Assembly: GCA_963514095.1 (NCBI GenBank)
Contig: OY741265.1
Span: 24,358,590 to 24,422,589 of the forward strand
Length of the DNA: 64,000 nt
Source of the DNA: Eutrigla gurnardus
Lineage: Eukaryota > Chordata > Actinopteri > Perciformes > Triglidae
Direction of reading: 5' to 3'
Of this stretch, positions 1-13,790 are shown piece by piece. The translations under genes were made by a program, and so were the position numbers. A model generated the notes under the pieces. The model saw only the letters and a list, made by a program, of their open reading frames with translations. It did not search any database and was not told the origin of the DNA. Every line of letters starts with the position of its first letter. Within the stretch, counting starts at the first letter, position 1.

Positions 1-400
1 CTAGACCCTGGCGAGCCTTAGCAGTGATCAGTAAGATCTTAAAATAAATTCTAAAATGAACAGGGAGCCAGTGAAGTGAGGCTAAAATTGGAGTGATGTG
101 TCTTTGAAACGGGTGAGAGGCCTGACTGCGGAGTTCTGGACCAGCTGGAGATGGGAGAGTGATTTATGATTGATGCCAGTCAAAAGAGAGTTACAACAAT
201 CTAGATGGGAAAATATAAGGGTGTGAATGAGTTGTTCTTGGTCTGGCTGAAATCAAATTATTTTGATTTTGGAGATGGTTCCGATGTTTATGAAACAGGA
301 CTGAACAACTGTATTAATATGTGGGATGAATGTGAAGTGAATCAAAGATGATACCTACATCTCTGGCAGTGGGCTTGCAGTTGACGGATAGTGGAACAAG
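1..400. repeat. Probable fish interspersed repeat (truncated at window edge)
   Basis: The block with cagggagccagtgaagtgag, ttctggaccagctggaga and agagttacaacaatctaga resembles a repeat seen widely in fish genomes, recalled from memory. It has diverged and begins before the window. Confidence 0.35.
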
Positions 401-835
401 GCTAATGGGGCTGGTGATGGTGTGGGGCGGTTGAACAGTATTATTTCAGAATTGGAGGTGTTTAGTTGTAGAAAGTTTTGGGCCATCCAGCGTTTTATAC
501 ACTATATTGCCAAAAGCATTCACTCACCCAGCCAAATAAAGTTCATATGCGAGTCAAGGCAGGTGAGCAAATACTTTTGGCAATATAGTGTATCTTTGAG
601 ACAGTCTGAGACAGCAGCAAGGCTTCTCGGGTCGTTGGGTCTCAGTGGGAAATATATGTGTGTGTGTGTGTTGTCAGCATAACGTTGAAAAAAAAAACAT
701 TGTGCCGCGAGAAATCTGGCCAAGCAGAAAAATATACATTTGAAAATAAAATTGGACCTAAAATAGACACCGCACACGTTCACTTAAAAAGGTAAGAATA
801 CGTTTAATATGTTCTTTGAAAACTACTTGTGTTCA

Positions 836-1060
836 GAGCCACCCGTCGCTCCTCCACAGTTCAAATATGGTCACTTTCGTTCACTGTTTGCAGAAATACA
901 AGATGGCCATGGCCAAAATGCTGAACTCTAGGCTTCAAAACCGTAGTCCACAAATCAAACTTCTTATATACAGTCTATGCTAAAGGCTCATGTCACTAAC
1001 AACTAACATGACACAAACAGTGGGCTCCTGGGTGAAAGTCCTGTGTTTGTTTGACCTCTT
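836..1060 (+). repeat. Fish dispersed repeat, copy 1
   Basis: It contains cttcttatatacagtctatg and gcagaaatacaagatggcca, familiar from a common percomorph repeat. Its tail, ctgggtgaaagtcctgtgtt, recurs with one or two changes near 48500. Confidence 0.5.
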
Positions 1061-3068
1061 GGACTGTATTTAGTTGCTGTGCCATAAATGCTGTGAGTTG
1101 CTGTCTCATAAATTTGCAAAAGAGTCAAATTAGTGAAATAAACACCTGAATGTGTATTTTTCACATTTTCTTTATGGAAGCAAAATAGCCCCAAACCTCA
1201 AAATTGGTCAGTGCATGAAAAAGGAGGATTTTGCCTAGGTTGTTGATTTAAGTGGTTTAATTCAATCTCTATCTCATAGTGCTTACAATAGCCTGTTGTT
1301 GTTATAAGAGATTAGTATATACTTCAGATTTGTTTGATCCCTTTGTGAAGATAAAATCACGACGGAAGCAAATAATAAGATTAGGAAAATTGGTTTGGCC
1401 GTTACAGCCAATTGTACAAAAGGTTATTTCTGTTATCTGACATTTAACATTTAAATCTGAAAGGAATGTTTTACACTCCATACAATTTGACTGTGGTGTT
1501 ATTCTTTTTTTAATCCAGGGTGCTGGCAGTTTTGAATGGCACTGTCTTACGTCAGTTGAAATTGTCAACATGAATCCCCTAAATATGCATATATATACTG
1601 TATATCATCTAAAATGATAAATTGATGTTGAAATGGAGTTATTTCTTATTTTCCATATTTATTTATTCTTTTGACATGTATAAAACTTATACCAATATAT
1701 TTTGATATTTTAATTCCTTAGAAAAATGTATTTAAGAGTAATAACGAGGTAAAAAATCATCTTGCATTTCTACAAACGTGATGCTCGGCTGATATGAAAC
1801 ATATTCATGAGCATTTTTGTGATCCAACACTTTTGCATTCAATGTGTCTTTTTTGTGGGGACTGGGTGGCAGATTGTATGTGTGTCATGTAATTTGTCAC
1901 AAAATGATCGGCTCCTCCAGTCAAGGAAGGATTATGGGATTTTATAGTAAAGCGTGGGAAAGAGAAAGAACAGCAGCATGAATAAAGGTTAGGTAAAAAA
2001 AAAACAGACAGCGAGATATATTAGTCAAATGAGAAAGGTGAGGAATCAGGAGAAAAAAAAAGGTCGGACACTCCGACACATAATGTGATCGTTATCTGTC
2101 AACCCGGCACCTTGGAGAAATATCAGAGGAAGACAGCAGCAGGCGACAAGGAGGATTTAATATTTCTCTATTATATATTTATTTCAACACACACACACAC
2201 AGAGGAGCTGAGGGCTTTGTCCTTCCGCTGTCCTGTCAGCTTCTCCTCCTGCCGCTCTGCTGTCACTATCCTCACATTTGGTCTTTTCTACTTGATGACA
2301 ATATGCACGCACGCATGCAAACACACGCACACACATACACGCACACACACAGGTCATTGAAACTCCAGAGACAGAGCTGTGATGGCCGTCTCTGACAGGG
2401 GGAAAGCATCCTCGTTGGCCCCGAGTCCCTCAGGTCTATACAGGTGAAAACAGCTTCCACTCAGCTGGAGGGAAAAAAGGTCTGACCAGTGTGGTGTCTT
2501 TCATTCATATTGTAAAGTTACCGTTCATTACTAATCAAATATCGGATCCAATTAGCCTACTTGTTTTTACCTCTTAAAAAAATGGGTTGAAAGCAGCTAG
2601 AAGGTGAATTGGATGGTTTTAGATTTTTACTACACATTTTATTTAATCTCTTTTCTTTGCTCACGGCTGAAAAGTTTCACACAAATAATTAACGAGAATG
2701 GACATCCATTTCAGCAAACCATTAACAGCTGTCCTTTTTAAGCAAAATGCGATTGAAATTGCTGCATTTCTATGTTTTACATGACCTGGCCTCTGGGAAA
2801 TTGTGATGGCATTTTTCACTATTTTCTGACATTTTATAGACTAAACAATTAATTAGGAAAAAATAAATGGACAGATTGCAAGGAGTATGCAGATGTGGGT
2901 AGGGCATAAGAGGTCTCACGGGATTGTTTATTTTCTAATGCAGAAGATAATATACAGTACTATCCATTTATTGCCTTGTAGTCTTATACAGCATCTCTGC
3001 TTCCTCAGCAATGCAAAAGTGAAGGGGAGCCAGTGTCTTAACTTCAGAGATAAATAGCAGGCGATGTG

Positions 3069-3073
<5 letters not shown>

Positions 3074-3160
<87 letters not shown>
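3074..3160. repeat. (TA)n microsatellite, about 87 bp
   Basis: This is an uninterrupted TA run. A short (AC)8 follows at 3181-3196. Confidence 0.97.
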
Positions 3161-3161
<1 letters not shown>

Positions 3162-4469
3162 TCATAATTCATAATAATTCACACACACACACACACTCAA
3201 AAAAATAGTACTTTTAAACTGGAATCTGGATTCTGAAAACAGTCCTATAGGCTAATGATAATGTTAAAGTATCCTGATCTTTACCTGCAACTTTGCAGAC
3301 ATACAAACAGAATACGGCTATGACTACTATATTTGAGTCAGGCTTCTGTATAAATGGAGTTTGTGTGCTATTATGATTTTTACTATACATGTGCAGATCT
3401 AATTTTGACAACCTCAGAGCAGAAAAATCCTGGCCCCTCTGTGATTGCTGGGGGGGTCTTGGTGGAACAAACAAAGGACTTGCACTCAGGAAAGTGTCTT
3501 GTGAGAAATCAAAAGTCCACATTGACTTATTTGAAGTTATGTACCATACATTTTCTTACTACGTTTCTAAGCTACAAGCCATGCTCTTTCTTTTCTTGAC
3601 ATAACCAAGTATTTTGTTGTACTTTCTTACTTAGAACTGTGGCCTTCTTTCCCTTTCACAGCGAGCAGTGAGAAGCAGTTCAGCCTGTCTGAAGCATTAG
3701 AATGACAGTGATAACAACTGATAACAGCCGTGTGGGCTGATAACATTCAGAATGAGTGTTAAACTGCAGCAGTTGAAGTGCCATTTGATGTTGAAGCATT
3801 GAAAGCTTTCCAAGTGTCAGTTTAAGTGTTATGCTGTGTTTACACTATGAACGCCACAGCAATAGAGGTGAGAAATGACTCACACACTCACTCAAATTTT
3901 GGGAAACAGTTAAAGGATCTGGGAGTGTCGAATCTGCTGTCTTCATTCATCTGGATCACTTGCTGCCAACACCAGGCAACGTATACAAATCTATACATTG
4001 TACAAATGTGTAGATTTGCTACATTGAGTGAATTAGGGATCCTCCAGCACCACACAGGAAACTGAGATTCACTACTGAGGAAACTTCATAGCTCTAAACA
4101 GCAGAACTGTCCTCTCATAGCCGACTGAGTGAATCTGCTTCCTCGAGTCCCTAGAAACTTAGAGCAGACATCTTGTGTGTTATTTTCTAGCTAAATAGCC
4201 TCTATATATCATACCTACCATAAGGCTGTAGAAAAAAGGACGATTTTGTGTATCGACAAAAGGCCCACCCTCGATGCCTCGTCCCCCATATAACCTGACA
4301 CCACAGATCAGTAGAATGGATACAAGGATGTGGAAGTAAAATTACTTTTAATGAGTTTTAAATTCATTCCTAACCAACAGTAGAATGTAGAAGATGTACA
4401 AAAATGTGATCAACATTTACAAAAGTCAACATCTAAAATTTACATCACCAAGTAAAAAACACTGTAAAG

Positions 4470-4645
4470 GGGCGTTCACATCAAACGTGATGCAAATTTT
4501 CTCACGTGAGTTTCGCTTCGCGTTTCAGGGTCACATGCAAATGTGTTTAAAAATTGCGGCTCATCCGTGTCCAACGCGCCGCAGAAGTCTTGACTTTAAA
4601 TGTAATTTGGTTGCGCAAAAAATGTGCTTTGCGTTGTGAATGCCC
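4470..4645. mobile_element. Short MITE-like element with GGGCGTTCACA ends
   Basis: The ends are imperfect inverted repeats: GGGCGTTCACATC on the left, and TTGTGAATGCCC on the right (reverse complement GGGCATTCACAA). Its GC-rich interior has several CGCG-like words. No target duplication is clear. Confidence 0.45.
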
Positions 4646-4679
4646 ATTAAGAGACAGATAGTAATAGTCTACTCAGTAT

Positions 4680-4681
<2 letters not shown>

Positions 4682-4717
<36 letters not shown>
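4682..4717. repeat. (TG)n microsatellite
   Basis: About 18 TG units directly downstream of the short MITE. Confidence 0.95.
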
Positions 4718-4718
<1 letters not shown>

Positions 4719-5545
4719 GTGGAACCATTATTGCCAGGATAGAGAAGAGGAAGTATATAATAATGCAGAATAGAAACTGACCTGGACTGTTGTGTGTGTG
4801 ATTGAGTCTCTTTTGCTGTAACACTGAAGTAGTTGAAACCAGCAGGTGGAGAGTAGGAGCTGAATACAGGTTACCTGTCAGCCGAATGTCTAATGCATGG
4901 AAGCAGTTGAAGAGTCATTTGAATTGTAAGCGATTAGTTGTCAGATTGTGTGTAAACACTGTGTGGTTAAGCAAGTTGAAGAAAAGGAGACAATAGAATT
5001 GATTTCAATGTGAAAAAATATATTTGTATCTGCTTAAACAATGTGAACACCCGCCTTTCATGGTCTTTACAGGCAGCGATATTTATCATTTATAATTTGT
5101 ATAATTTCCGATACAGAGTTTAAGGTGTATAAATTGAATTGCCTGGCGCTGCTAAGCTGCTGCGTCTTTCATCCGAATCCCACGATGCTGCACAGGCTGC
5201 AAAGTTGATGAAAATACAGTTAAGTGATTTGGGGGAACAGATGATGGTGAAAACGTCATTATTCTTTGGCTCATGACCACTTGAGTGGAACACGATATTC
5301 ATAATTGCTGTCAGAATCAACTCGTGGCGGCCCGCTATCGAGAACGTATGAGGAGCTCAAATTTGAAGCGGTCTCCCGAGAGGTGGAGACGGGGGAATAT
5401 GAAGTGATCAAATTAGTTCCATCCTCCTGGCGGTTTGTAAACAACTGCTGATCAACAACATTGTTACGGTTTGGGGGCAAAAGACACAGAGGCTCCAGAA
5501 ACACACCGGCAGCCTCGGGGCGGGAAGCCGGCTGGTGTGAGCGAT

Positions 5546-5580
5546 TACACACACACACACAGACACACACACACACACAC
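5546..5580. repeat. (AC)n microsatellite
   Basis: AC repeat with a single AGAC interruption. Confidence 0.95.
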
Positions 5581-7861
5581 AACTTTACTCTGAGACACAA
5601 ACTCACCTACACTCAAATTATAATCCGTTAACATTATTTGTATCAATTCATTTGATCTCTGAGAAGATTTTTTTCTCTTAAAGTCTGTAACATTTGAGAT
5701 ATGTTGCTTGTAGCGCCTCTTTGGCGGTAGATGGAACTGCAGGCGAGCCTCTGGGACTCATCTCCCTCACCGAACAGTGTCGACTCTCAATCTGCGTGAT
5801 GCCTTCAAAAAAGAAGGTCTGTCGTTTTCCCTTATTCAAGGCCACTTTGCTTCTTGATGACTTGCCCTTCTTCACTCTGATTCGTTTTTTGTTTCTTTTC
5901 CTTCAGACTGGAAGTTGAATGGTCTTCTTTCTCTGGCTGTTGATCCTCCATTGTCAGTCAGCAGTAATGAAGTATAACTGGCTGTGCCGGTCAAACACTT
6001 TAGACTAGAGGGAGCCTGACTCAACAGTTGGAAGTTACCGATTTACGTTTACAATGAAACGCAGCATACGCTTCCCTGAGTAGCTCCACCTGGACAGATC
6101 AACCACTGCTGACTGACAGAAAAGACGTCACTAATTTTGAATTTTGCGCAGGAATGTCACCACAGAAACGGAGATCCTATTTCTGGGCAAAGCAGCAAGT
6201 ACAAGCACTTTCATTAGTGGCTTCATATGATCGATCACCATTGTTTTAACTCACCCTTTCATAGATAGTCACTTAAAATTAAATAGATGAATGTTACAGA
6301 CTGCCATTTTGAGGATTTTTTTTTTTTTTTTTCAATTTTTGTGGCCAGCTAGTCTGATGATCAGACACGTTGAATACATTTTTCCGGAGGATCAGACAAA
6401 ACAAATTATTGTGTGTATAGATCAGTGCTTCCAAACCACCAGACCGGGAACCTGATGTGGGCAACAGGACATTTGCTATCAAAGAAACAATGATATTAGC
6501 CAAATAAAGCTACATTGACTATTAGATAACTTACCTTAAGTGTACTTATTTCTGACAGTTTGGTAAGAAACATGCTCTGGCAAAGGAGCAGATAGCCTAC
6601 TGGTCCTGGTCCTGGGTTGATGTCCAGTTCTCTGGGTGTAAGAGCCAGTCTCCTGGTATCTCCTTCAGGCTCTTGAGACACAGCAAACCTTCGTGGGCTG
6701 CAAGTCCCACCTTGACTTCCAAGGCACTCGGTCTGACCCAAATGGGTTTGCATTGGTGCAAGGATCTCACACAGTCACTAAAGGGTGCCTTGTGCTTGAG
6801 TATCAGACGCCAGGAGCCGTGACTTAATGTTGTATGCCCTGGGAATTTTGTCTCAAATGTTCGTCCAGGTCTGTAGTTTTGCCCAATGGCGCCTATTTCC
6901 TGCTCTTGGAGAGAAAAGCTTTGTTGGCAGGATTAAACAAGGGGAAAGCATGTCCTTTCATGCTAGTTAGTGAACTCATTAGATTCAAAGCAACAGAAGA
7001 ATGGTGAAAAGCAGGGTGAGGATGGACTCAGCTTTACAAACAAAATCAAATCAATATAATTCTTCAACTAACATGAAATATATTGCAGCTTCTGTGTTTT
7101 CTACAAATGATGTCGGTTTGACAAATATGTCACTCTCACCTGATAAGTTAACACAACCCCCTTAAACCTTTAACCTTCAATCTTTTTTTTTTTATTTAAT
7201 CATAAAAGTCCCCACTATCTGGCTGTGTCGAAGTGTCGTTGGCAATTATTTTTTTCCGTTTTTTTTCCCGATACCACAATGTTATCGTAAGCAACAGAAA
7301 CGACGGCCAGAACTATGAAAATGCAACCCAAGTTTTTAATAAACCGGAATAATCTTCTTTCAATACATGAGATAAACATGGCACAGTGAGTGGCGGGGCA
7401 TGACAAGCAGCTAATTGAAACGTCTCAATAAGCTTAATTAGGATATTCAACTTTGCTGGAAGGTTGTCATGTTCACACTGTACCGACACAAAACTCACAC
7501 ACAGCCACACTGATGGTGGCTAAACGAAAGAACTTTACAAAAGCACGAGACAACAGCTATCACAGCTGCCGAGGCCTCAAGCTGTGCACTGGGAAACGAG
7601 GCGTTGTGTTAATGCGCAAATGTGTAGTGTCCAAATGTGTGGGTGTCATTAAACGTGTAAGCAGTGTACATCTGTTTGTTAGGCGCGTACCAGCATCAAT
7701 GCTGAGGGATTTGTTGTTGCCGTGCCAAGACTAATTAGTCCTTTTGTGTGTCTGGCTGGGTCCTCATTGGTGGATGACCGAGGATTTTGATTGGTCAGTG
7801 TTGGAGAGGAGGATTGGGAAGAGAGGGGAGAAGAAGGAAAGTGGGAAGAGGAGACGGGTGG

Positions 7862-7863
7862 GT

Positions 7864-7910
<47 letters not shown>

Positions 7911-7922
7911 TGTGTGTGTGTT
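7862..7922. repeat. (TG)n microsatellite
   Basis: Roughly 60 bp of TG with two TATG interruptions. Open frames through it on both strands are artefacts. Confidence 0.95.
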
Positions 7923-9479
7923 TGTGCGAATGAGCAAGAGGGAGAGCGAGCGATAACAGAATGAATCATATCTCAGCCAGACACAGCCCTGTTGTGTCAC
8001 TCAAACTTCCCTCCAATCTTTGTTGTGATTGGCCGAAGCCCTATCTTCACAGCAGGTGCAAAGGGCTACACATCACTACACAAAGCAACTTTGCTGACAC
8101 ACACACGCACACGCTTGCATTACCTACATTGCCGGCCGCACAAAAACACACAGTCTCACCAACAAATCCTCTTATGTGCAGCCTGATTCAGGAATGAAAA
8201 CACACTCGCACAATAGGCTGAGAGCCGCGGGTAAATTATTGATTGAGTGCGTGCCACCCTTGGCCCGCAGTAGCCACCCATGTCCCAGTCCAGTGTCTAG
8301 GAGCTATTAGTGCTGACAGTAAAGAGACAGGCAACATGATAGCAGATCACTGAGAAGCTGGCAGCCTCCGTCTGAAGGGACTGCGGGACTTCTTCAAATG
8401 ATTTTCTGCCCCGACTTCTTGTTGAGTTAAACTGATGTGCACACAGGGCGCTGTCATTGACTTCTCCCTCTTCCAGGCCTCTGCTGAAAGGAACGGAGTT
8501 GGTATGGATGTGAAGGGTTCAATGTATGTGCGTGAAAACGGGTGTCGTGAATTGTAATGACGTTGGCATTTAAAATCGGGGACAAGTTGTCAGGAGGGAG
8601 ATGTCACTCTTCCATCAACGTCAGTTGATTCCTCGGATGAATTAAACTGAAGCTCTAGAAATGTTTAATGTTTATGCTGTGTGATTTCTTCTTTGTTTCT
8701 TATTGAAAACCAGTGCATACTCTGAGTCTGTTGAGATGTGGTGAACGAGATGGGCGTTTTCAAGAGCCAAATGTAGTCAATGTTCAGTCAAGTAAATGGA
8801 GTGTGGCGCAGTTCAACCCCTGTGGTTGGTTTGGGCAGTTAAGGTATTAAATGGACTCTGGTGTCGACCAAACCACCAAGCTTGTGTGGCTCAGTTACAG
8901 TGAGAACATAATCGGTGACCAAAGTGAACCAAAACACAGGGAAATGATTGGCTGCCTGTGTGGAAACCTGTTGAGATGGACACAGGTAAACAACAGCTTA
9001 ACATGAGCTGGAGAGGACTGACTTGGTCTTCTGCAGAAGGGCTGACGAGAAAATACAGAATGTGATTAAGTCCAAAAAATGTTACATTCATTAACTAATT
9101 GGAGATAAACTAGAGGAGAAGGGATGCATGTGCCCAGTAGATCAGTGCAAGAGTCAAAGTCAGAAAACATGGTCTACTTTAGTGCCCTGTGAAATCGCAC
9201 AAAACCAGAAGAAAAAACATTTTACTCTGATTCAGAATAGCCAAACGCACAAGTCCTTAAATAATGTATGTATGTTGCAAAATGAAAAATTGTTTTGTTT
9301 TTTACTGTTTTTCTCAATTCAATTAGCCAAAATGTAATGTTGACAATACAGTTCATTGGTACTTTACTGCATACAGGGCCAGAATGAGCTGCTAGAGAAC
9401 CCTGGGAATGAAATTGAGCTGTTGCACCTACCGGCCCCCTTGTTCACCCCACTTTATTATATACGCGGTTATAATAAGT

Positions 9480-10045
9480 AGGCTGGCAATATTATATGTT
9501 TGTGTCATTGTCAACAAATTCCTTAAAAAAACATCCTAGTTCATCTTTCAATACTGTCTGGCTCGTCTGTGGCCCCAAAAGTCCATTAATTTCCTCCTGA
9601 AAGGCTCAGTAATTTCCTAAAATTTTAAACAATAATCATTCCAACAAGAAATTATAAAGGTCAGCTGGGATCGGCTCCAGCCCCCCGCAACCCTGAATAC
9701 AGGATAAGCGGTAGACGATGGATGGATGGATGAAATAGTAAATGGTGTATTTGTTGAGTAAGATTCTCAGATGCATATTCATTAGTACATATGTGGTGCT
9801 CTGGAAGTAATTTACAGCAGCAGAATGATACATGTGTGTTCATAATGAAGGAGCACGTCGCCCATAGAACAGTGTAGCTTAATGATCTTTTCCAGTAGTT
9901 TTTGACAACAATGGAGTTCTTTGATTAGTAAGATATATCAGGTTCCAGAGACAATACTTGTTGGTTGGATTATCATATTGTTCGTTTTGGTCTTCATGAG
10001 ATTTATTGACCAAAATAAAAAAGTAGAATATCAGTAGACTTAAAG
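9480..10045 (+). mobile_element. Kolobok-like MITE relic, copy A, interrupted by a LINE tail
   Basis: It starts with AGGCTGGCAATATTATATG and a ttgtcaacaaattcc block, and its second half holds ataatgaaggagcacgtcgc and tttgacaacaatggagtt. The same blocks, in the same order, occur in the copy at 53740-54244. The LINE tail at 9663-9732 splits it. Its right end is degraded. Confidence 0.5.
9663..9732 (+). repeat. L2-type LINE/SINE 3' tail, copy 1
   Basis: The consensus-like cagctgggatcggctccag and ccctgaatacaggataagcg, ending in GATG repeats, is the common fish L2-related 3' end. Confidence 0.7.
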
Positions 10046-10649
10046 GACGTAACAGACTACACGTGACAGCTTTATATTATATTATAGTTTACATGATCTA
10101 ATATGAAGCAGTATCCGGAATAATATCCATAGGTTTGATGTGTGTATTTACAAATATGCACAGAGCTTTGGTTAAACAGAGGTTTGCTTAATCACCCTCG
10201 TCATTGCATTGTATAGTTCTTTAGTGGCACATATTATATGAAACCAATTTGCAATTAATCAGGGTCTGGGGCCCAAGGGACAGAAGTCCCATCCATTTTC
10301 ATGTAAGGACACTTTAGAAATGTTTTGTCAGCTTACATGACACAACTTGATGAAGAAGTGTGCTATTTGAGAATTTTCTAGCATTCTATGGAACATAACA
10401 GCGATGTAGAAGTCAAAAGCAAGAAAATTATTTATTTGTCCTTTTGATCTCAACAAACAAAAGACCAGGAGCCGTGAAAAACCTGTATAATTTAGCAAAA
10501 TTGCAGGCAACAATTACCGGTATCACAGGTTAATCAGCCCATTCAAGGTGTCGAACAGTTTTTATTGAGCTTCGTCTTATCTGGACTTGCCTTGGTGATC
10601 TGCATTCTTCAGTCCTGAAAGGAATTATTATCAGACCGAACCTCTGATT

Positions 10650-10650
<1 letters not shown>

Positions 10651-10680
<30 letters not shown>
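10651..10680. repeat. (CA)n microsatellite
   Basis: Fifteen CA units. Confidence 0.95.
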
Positions 10681-10682
<2 letters not shown>

Positions 10683-11589
10683 TAGACATGGAACAGTATG
10701 AAAAATCTTGCCAAAATAATTGCACGTTATTTAACTTCACGCTATTATCTCCATAATCATCGAAATATGCTTACATCTCTTAAATGGCTCTCAAACATCC
10801 TGTAAACCATTTTAGATTTATATGTACATCTTATTTTAGTGAACATCCTTTTAAGTGCAAAATTATTTAAATTTATATTTTATATTTATATTTAAATAAG
10901 ATGATCATAAATCATAAGGTCTCGCTCCATAAATAAGGGATTAATCAATAAAAACATGTGTTTTTGTATCCGGTATTTTTCAAAAACGAGTCTATTTTTC
11001 ACCTGATAGATTGAAGATCGTTGTCTCAATCTGCTATGAAATCTTATATATCCCCATCCCTATACACAAACATTCATTTTAAAACATGAGTTACACAATT
11101 GTTGTTTCTGTAATCCAAATCTAGACTCCCACATTGTAATGTGAGCTGCTTGATGAATCAGAGAGGTACTCGTACCTTGTTTTGCATGTTAAGTGATTTT
11201 TTTAATCCTTCTGAGACAGATATGTTGTGACTGGAGCTGCCTGGCAGACCCGACTGTGACCATATTAGCACAGTGTGACTCCTGCCTCTGAGCAGCGCTC
11301 TCTTCGCACACTTTGTCCTTTTCACATATATAAATAATGAAAAAACAGTTGATTAATTTCCCCTCCGATGGATCACAGCAATTGCTAATGTCAGAAAAAA
11401 AGAGAAAGGTTTTCTGTTGCCTCCCTTCCTCACCCGCTGCCTGTCCCCCATCTCGCTTCCATTTCCGACACACGCGCTTCACACTGTCTGATTTTCTCAA
11501 TCTGCAGCTAATATGCTTTTCAGAATACCCGTCTTTTTTTTGAGCTACCCTTCCCCTTAACCCCCCCCCACTCCCTCCATCAGACACAG

Positions 11590-11720
11590 TTTAATGGTGA
11601 CAGCCATTCAATCGGATAATTAACATCCGTTTAACGCTCATTAACCGGGATGTATTTGTCTCATTTGATTTGTAATTACCAGGAGTTTTTCACAGGAAAA
11701 CACTGCAGTAATGTTTCCTT
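11590..11720. promoter_or_regulatory. Candidate conserved non-coding element (speculative)
   Basis: Non-repetitive sequence with several TAATTA/ATTAAC-type homeodomain cores (ggataattaacatccg, ttgtaattaccagg) in a long first-half intron. Such blocks are often enhancers in developmental genes. Conservation cannot be assessed here. Confidence 0.2.
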
Positions 11721-11754
11721 TGTGATGGCTTCATTGATGGAATTGATTTGAACC

Positions 11755-11802
11755 CAGCAGGGAGGCCAGCAGGGAGGCCAGCAGGGAGGCCAGCAGGGAG
11801 GC
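11755..11802. repeat. 12-bp tandem repeat, four units
   Basis: The unit CAGCAGGGAGGC is repeated four times in tandem without change; a diverged partial unit follows. Confidence 0.95.
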
Positions 11803-12375
11803 GAGAAGAGGCGGGAACGAATGTGGACTGACGTTATCGACGCTATTTGTTATTTGTTTCAGCCTCGCTTTTATTAATGATAGAAAGTCTGACAGCCAGA
11901 TAGGAATTGATTGGAGGTATCTTTACCATAAATACACTTATTCTGTGACTAACATACACGCAAAAAAATACGGTGGCCCTGAAGGGCAAATGGCAATGAC
12001 ATTAACAAAAACATTACAACATTAACAAAAACACGACATTAACAAAAACACAACGACAAAAAGAAAAGCACAACAACATTAACAAAAACACAACATTAAC
12101 AAAAACACACCCACATTAACTTCTACCGGAAAGGGTAGGCACTTCGTCTGATTGGACGAAAGCACGCCCGTCTTTTGAAAAGGTGGAAGGGCTGCTTTGA
12201 TGCAGAGATGAGGGACAGATTGTGAGCAATCGCCGAGCAGTTTGGCATCGGGGGACGTTCTGCAGTCGTGGTTCAGGTGGATCGCGGAGATGTGCGGTCC
12301 CAGTAGTTCTGCAAAGTGGACCTGAATCCACCTGGACCCATCGTTGAAAATAAACCATCCAGCAGTGATGACGAT

Positions 12376-12560
12376 TCAATTCAATTCAATTCAATTTTAT
12401 TTATAGTGTCATATCACAACAGAAGTCATCTCAGGGCACTTAAAACATTTAGCAGGACTAGAATACCCTCAAGATTTCTAGAGCCAATACAATTTAGTGA
12501 TCGTCTCATTATTGAAAGAAGAAAATTAATGAAGCTGTGCAACGATCCTGCTAACTGTAG
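12376..12560 (+). repeat. Fish ttcaattcaattttatttatag-type repeat
   Basis: Tandem ATTCA units are followed by tttatttatagtgtcatatc and acagaagtcatctcagggca, a pattern seen throughout teleost genomes. It sits inside the larger transposon, so it is a later insertion or captured sequence. Confidence 0.5.
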
Positions 12561-13149
12561 GATGACTCAGTTTATTTTAAACGATCCCGGATGGGTCCAG
12601 GTGGACTTCAGGAGGTCGGTGGTCCAGTACTACTGGGATCGCACATCAGAAAGAAGACCACCGATCTCCGCGATCCAATTGCTGCGCTGCTCTTTTTTCG
12701 TTTTTCATGAAGTATGTCGATCACAGAATCTCCCTCCCTGCTGATGACTCCGTTTGTTTTTGTTTCGTGAATTTTCGCAACAAATAAAACGCATCGGACT
12801 CAGTGTCCGAGGTTTCTGTGCATAACGAAGTTGTTGCGTTTTTCTTTTTGTCATGTTTTTGTTAATGCCGTTGTGTTTTTCTTTTTTTGTGTTTTTGTTA
12901 ATGTTGTTTTTCTTTTTGTCGTTGTGGGAAAGAGGTACCGCACCCCCAACTCACATACGGGACGGAACACAACCAGGAGGTGAAAATGGTGATGAAATGC
13001 TTGAAGCAGGAGGCAGCTCACGGAACTTAGATGACAAAGTGATGGAGTTTATTTTGCAGGTGCGAGGTGCAAAAACATAATACAAAAGGACAACAAAAAA
13101 ATGAACAGAATACTGAATTAACAAATTAAACAAACCAGCCATTGAAAGG

Positions 13150-13790
13150 TAATGCCAGGCTCACTTTCGGTCTATCAGTGGGGGAAAAACACACAGCCTC
13201 TCCGCAAGCTGCCGCATCTGAAAATGCCCCCCCTTTGGCCCTTCCCCTCCTTCGCCTTAAGTAGGCCCACCCATCAGCCCCTTATTGGGAGAGCCCACTT
13301 GGAGAGGGATGCCCTATATCGTATTGTAGCCTTCCCAATATCCTCACCATGCTGAAATATATTTTCCCCTCTATATATACACCCTATATTTCACCCCTAC
13401 AGACAGTGCAATACAAAAACAACACATCACCCTCACCAACGCCAATGACGTATGCACGCCTACACATCACCCCCCCTGCCCCTCGCAAACCCCATTCCAC
13501 CGTCACGGGACAGCAGATAAGGAACTGGCCCGATGTGGCGCGCGCTGCCACACGGACCAGTATGCGGACGGACCGGAAGACTGTGAGTAGTCGGGTGTGT
13601 TTGTTTCTCGAGGAAATGTATTGTTACGGAGTGAATTATGGAGCGGAATCGGTGTTTCCCTGTTCGCTGTGTTGTTTTGTACAATAAATGCTGTTAACTG
13701 AACTGACGTGTGTGGTAGTTGTTTATGTCCGAGTGCATTTGTCGCTATTCCAGGGGTGTAACGCCGCCGCGACGGCAGCTGGTATGTGTG
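13150..13790 (+). repeat. Possible solo LTR or retroelement fragment
   Basis: This GC-richer block inside the 2.15-kb transposon has a TATA-like ctatatatacaccc near 13370. About 310 bp later, near 13682, is an AATAAA, a spacing reminiscent of an LTR promoter and R region. No terminal TG/CA pair with a target duplication is firmly identified. Confidence 0.25.

Noticed and set aside
7679..8000. Open frames rich in Thr-His or Val-Cys on both strands
   Set aside because: They are translations of the TG/CA microsatellite and have no other content.
11189..11587. Minus-strand frame of 132 codons
   Set aside because: Its composition is Lys/Ser/Gly-rich with no recognisable domain, no splice context and no family resemblance; it is likely chance in AT-rich intron.
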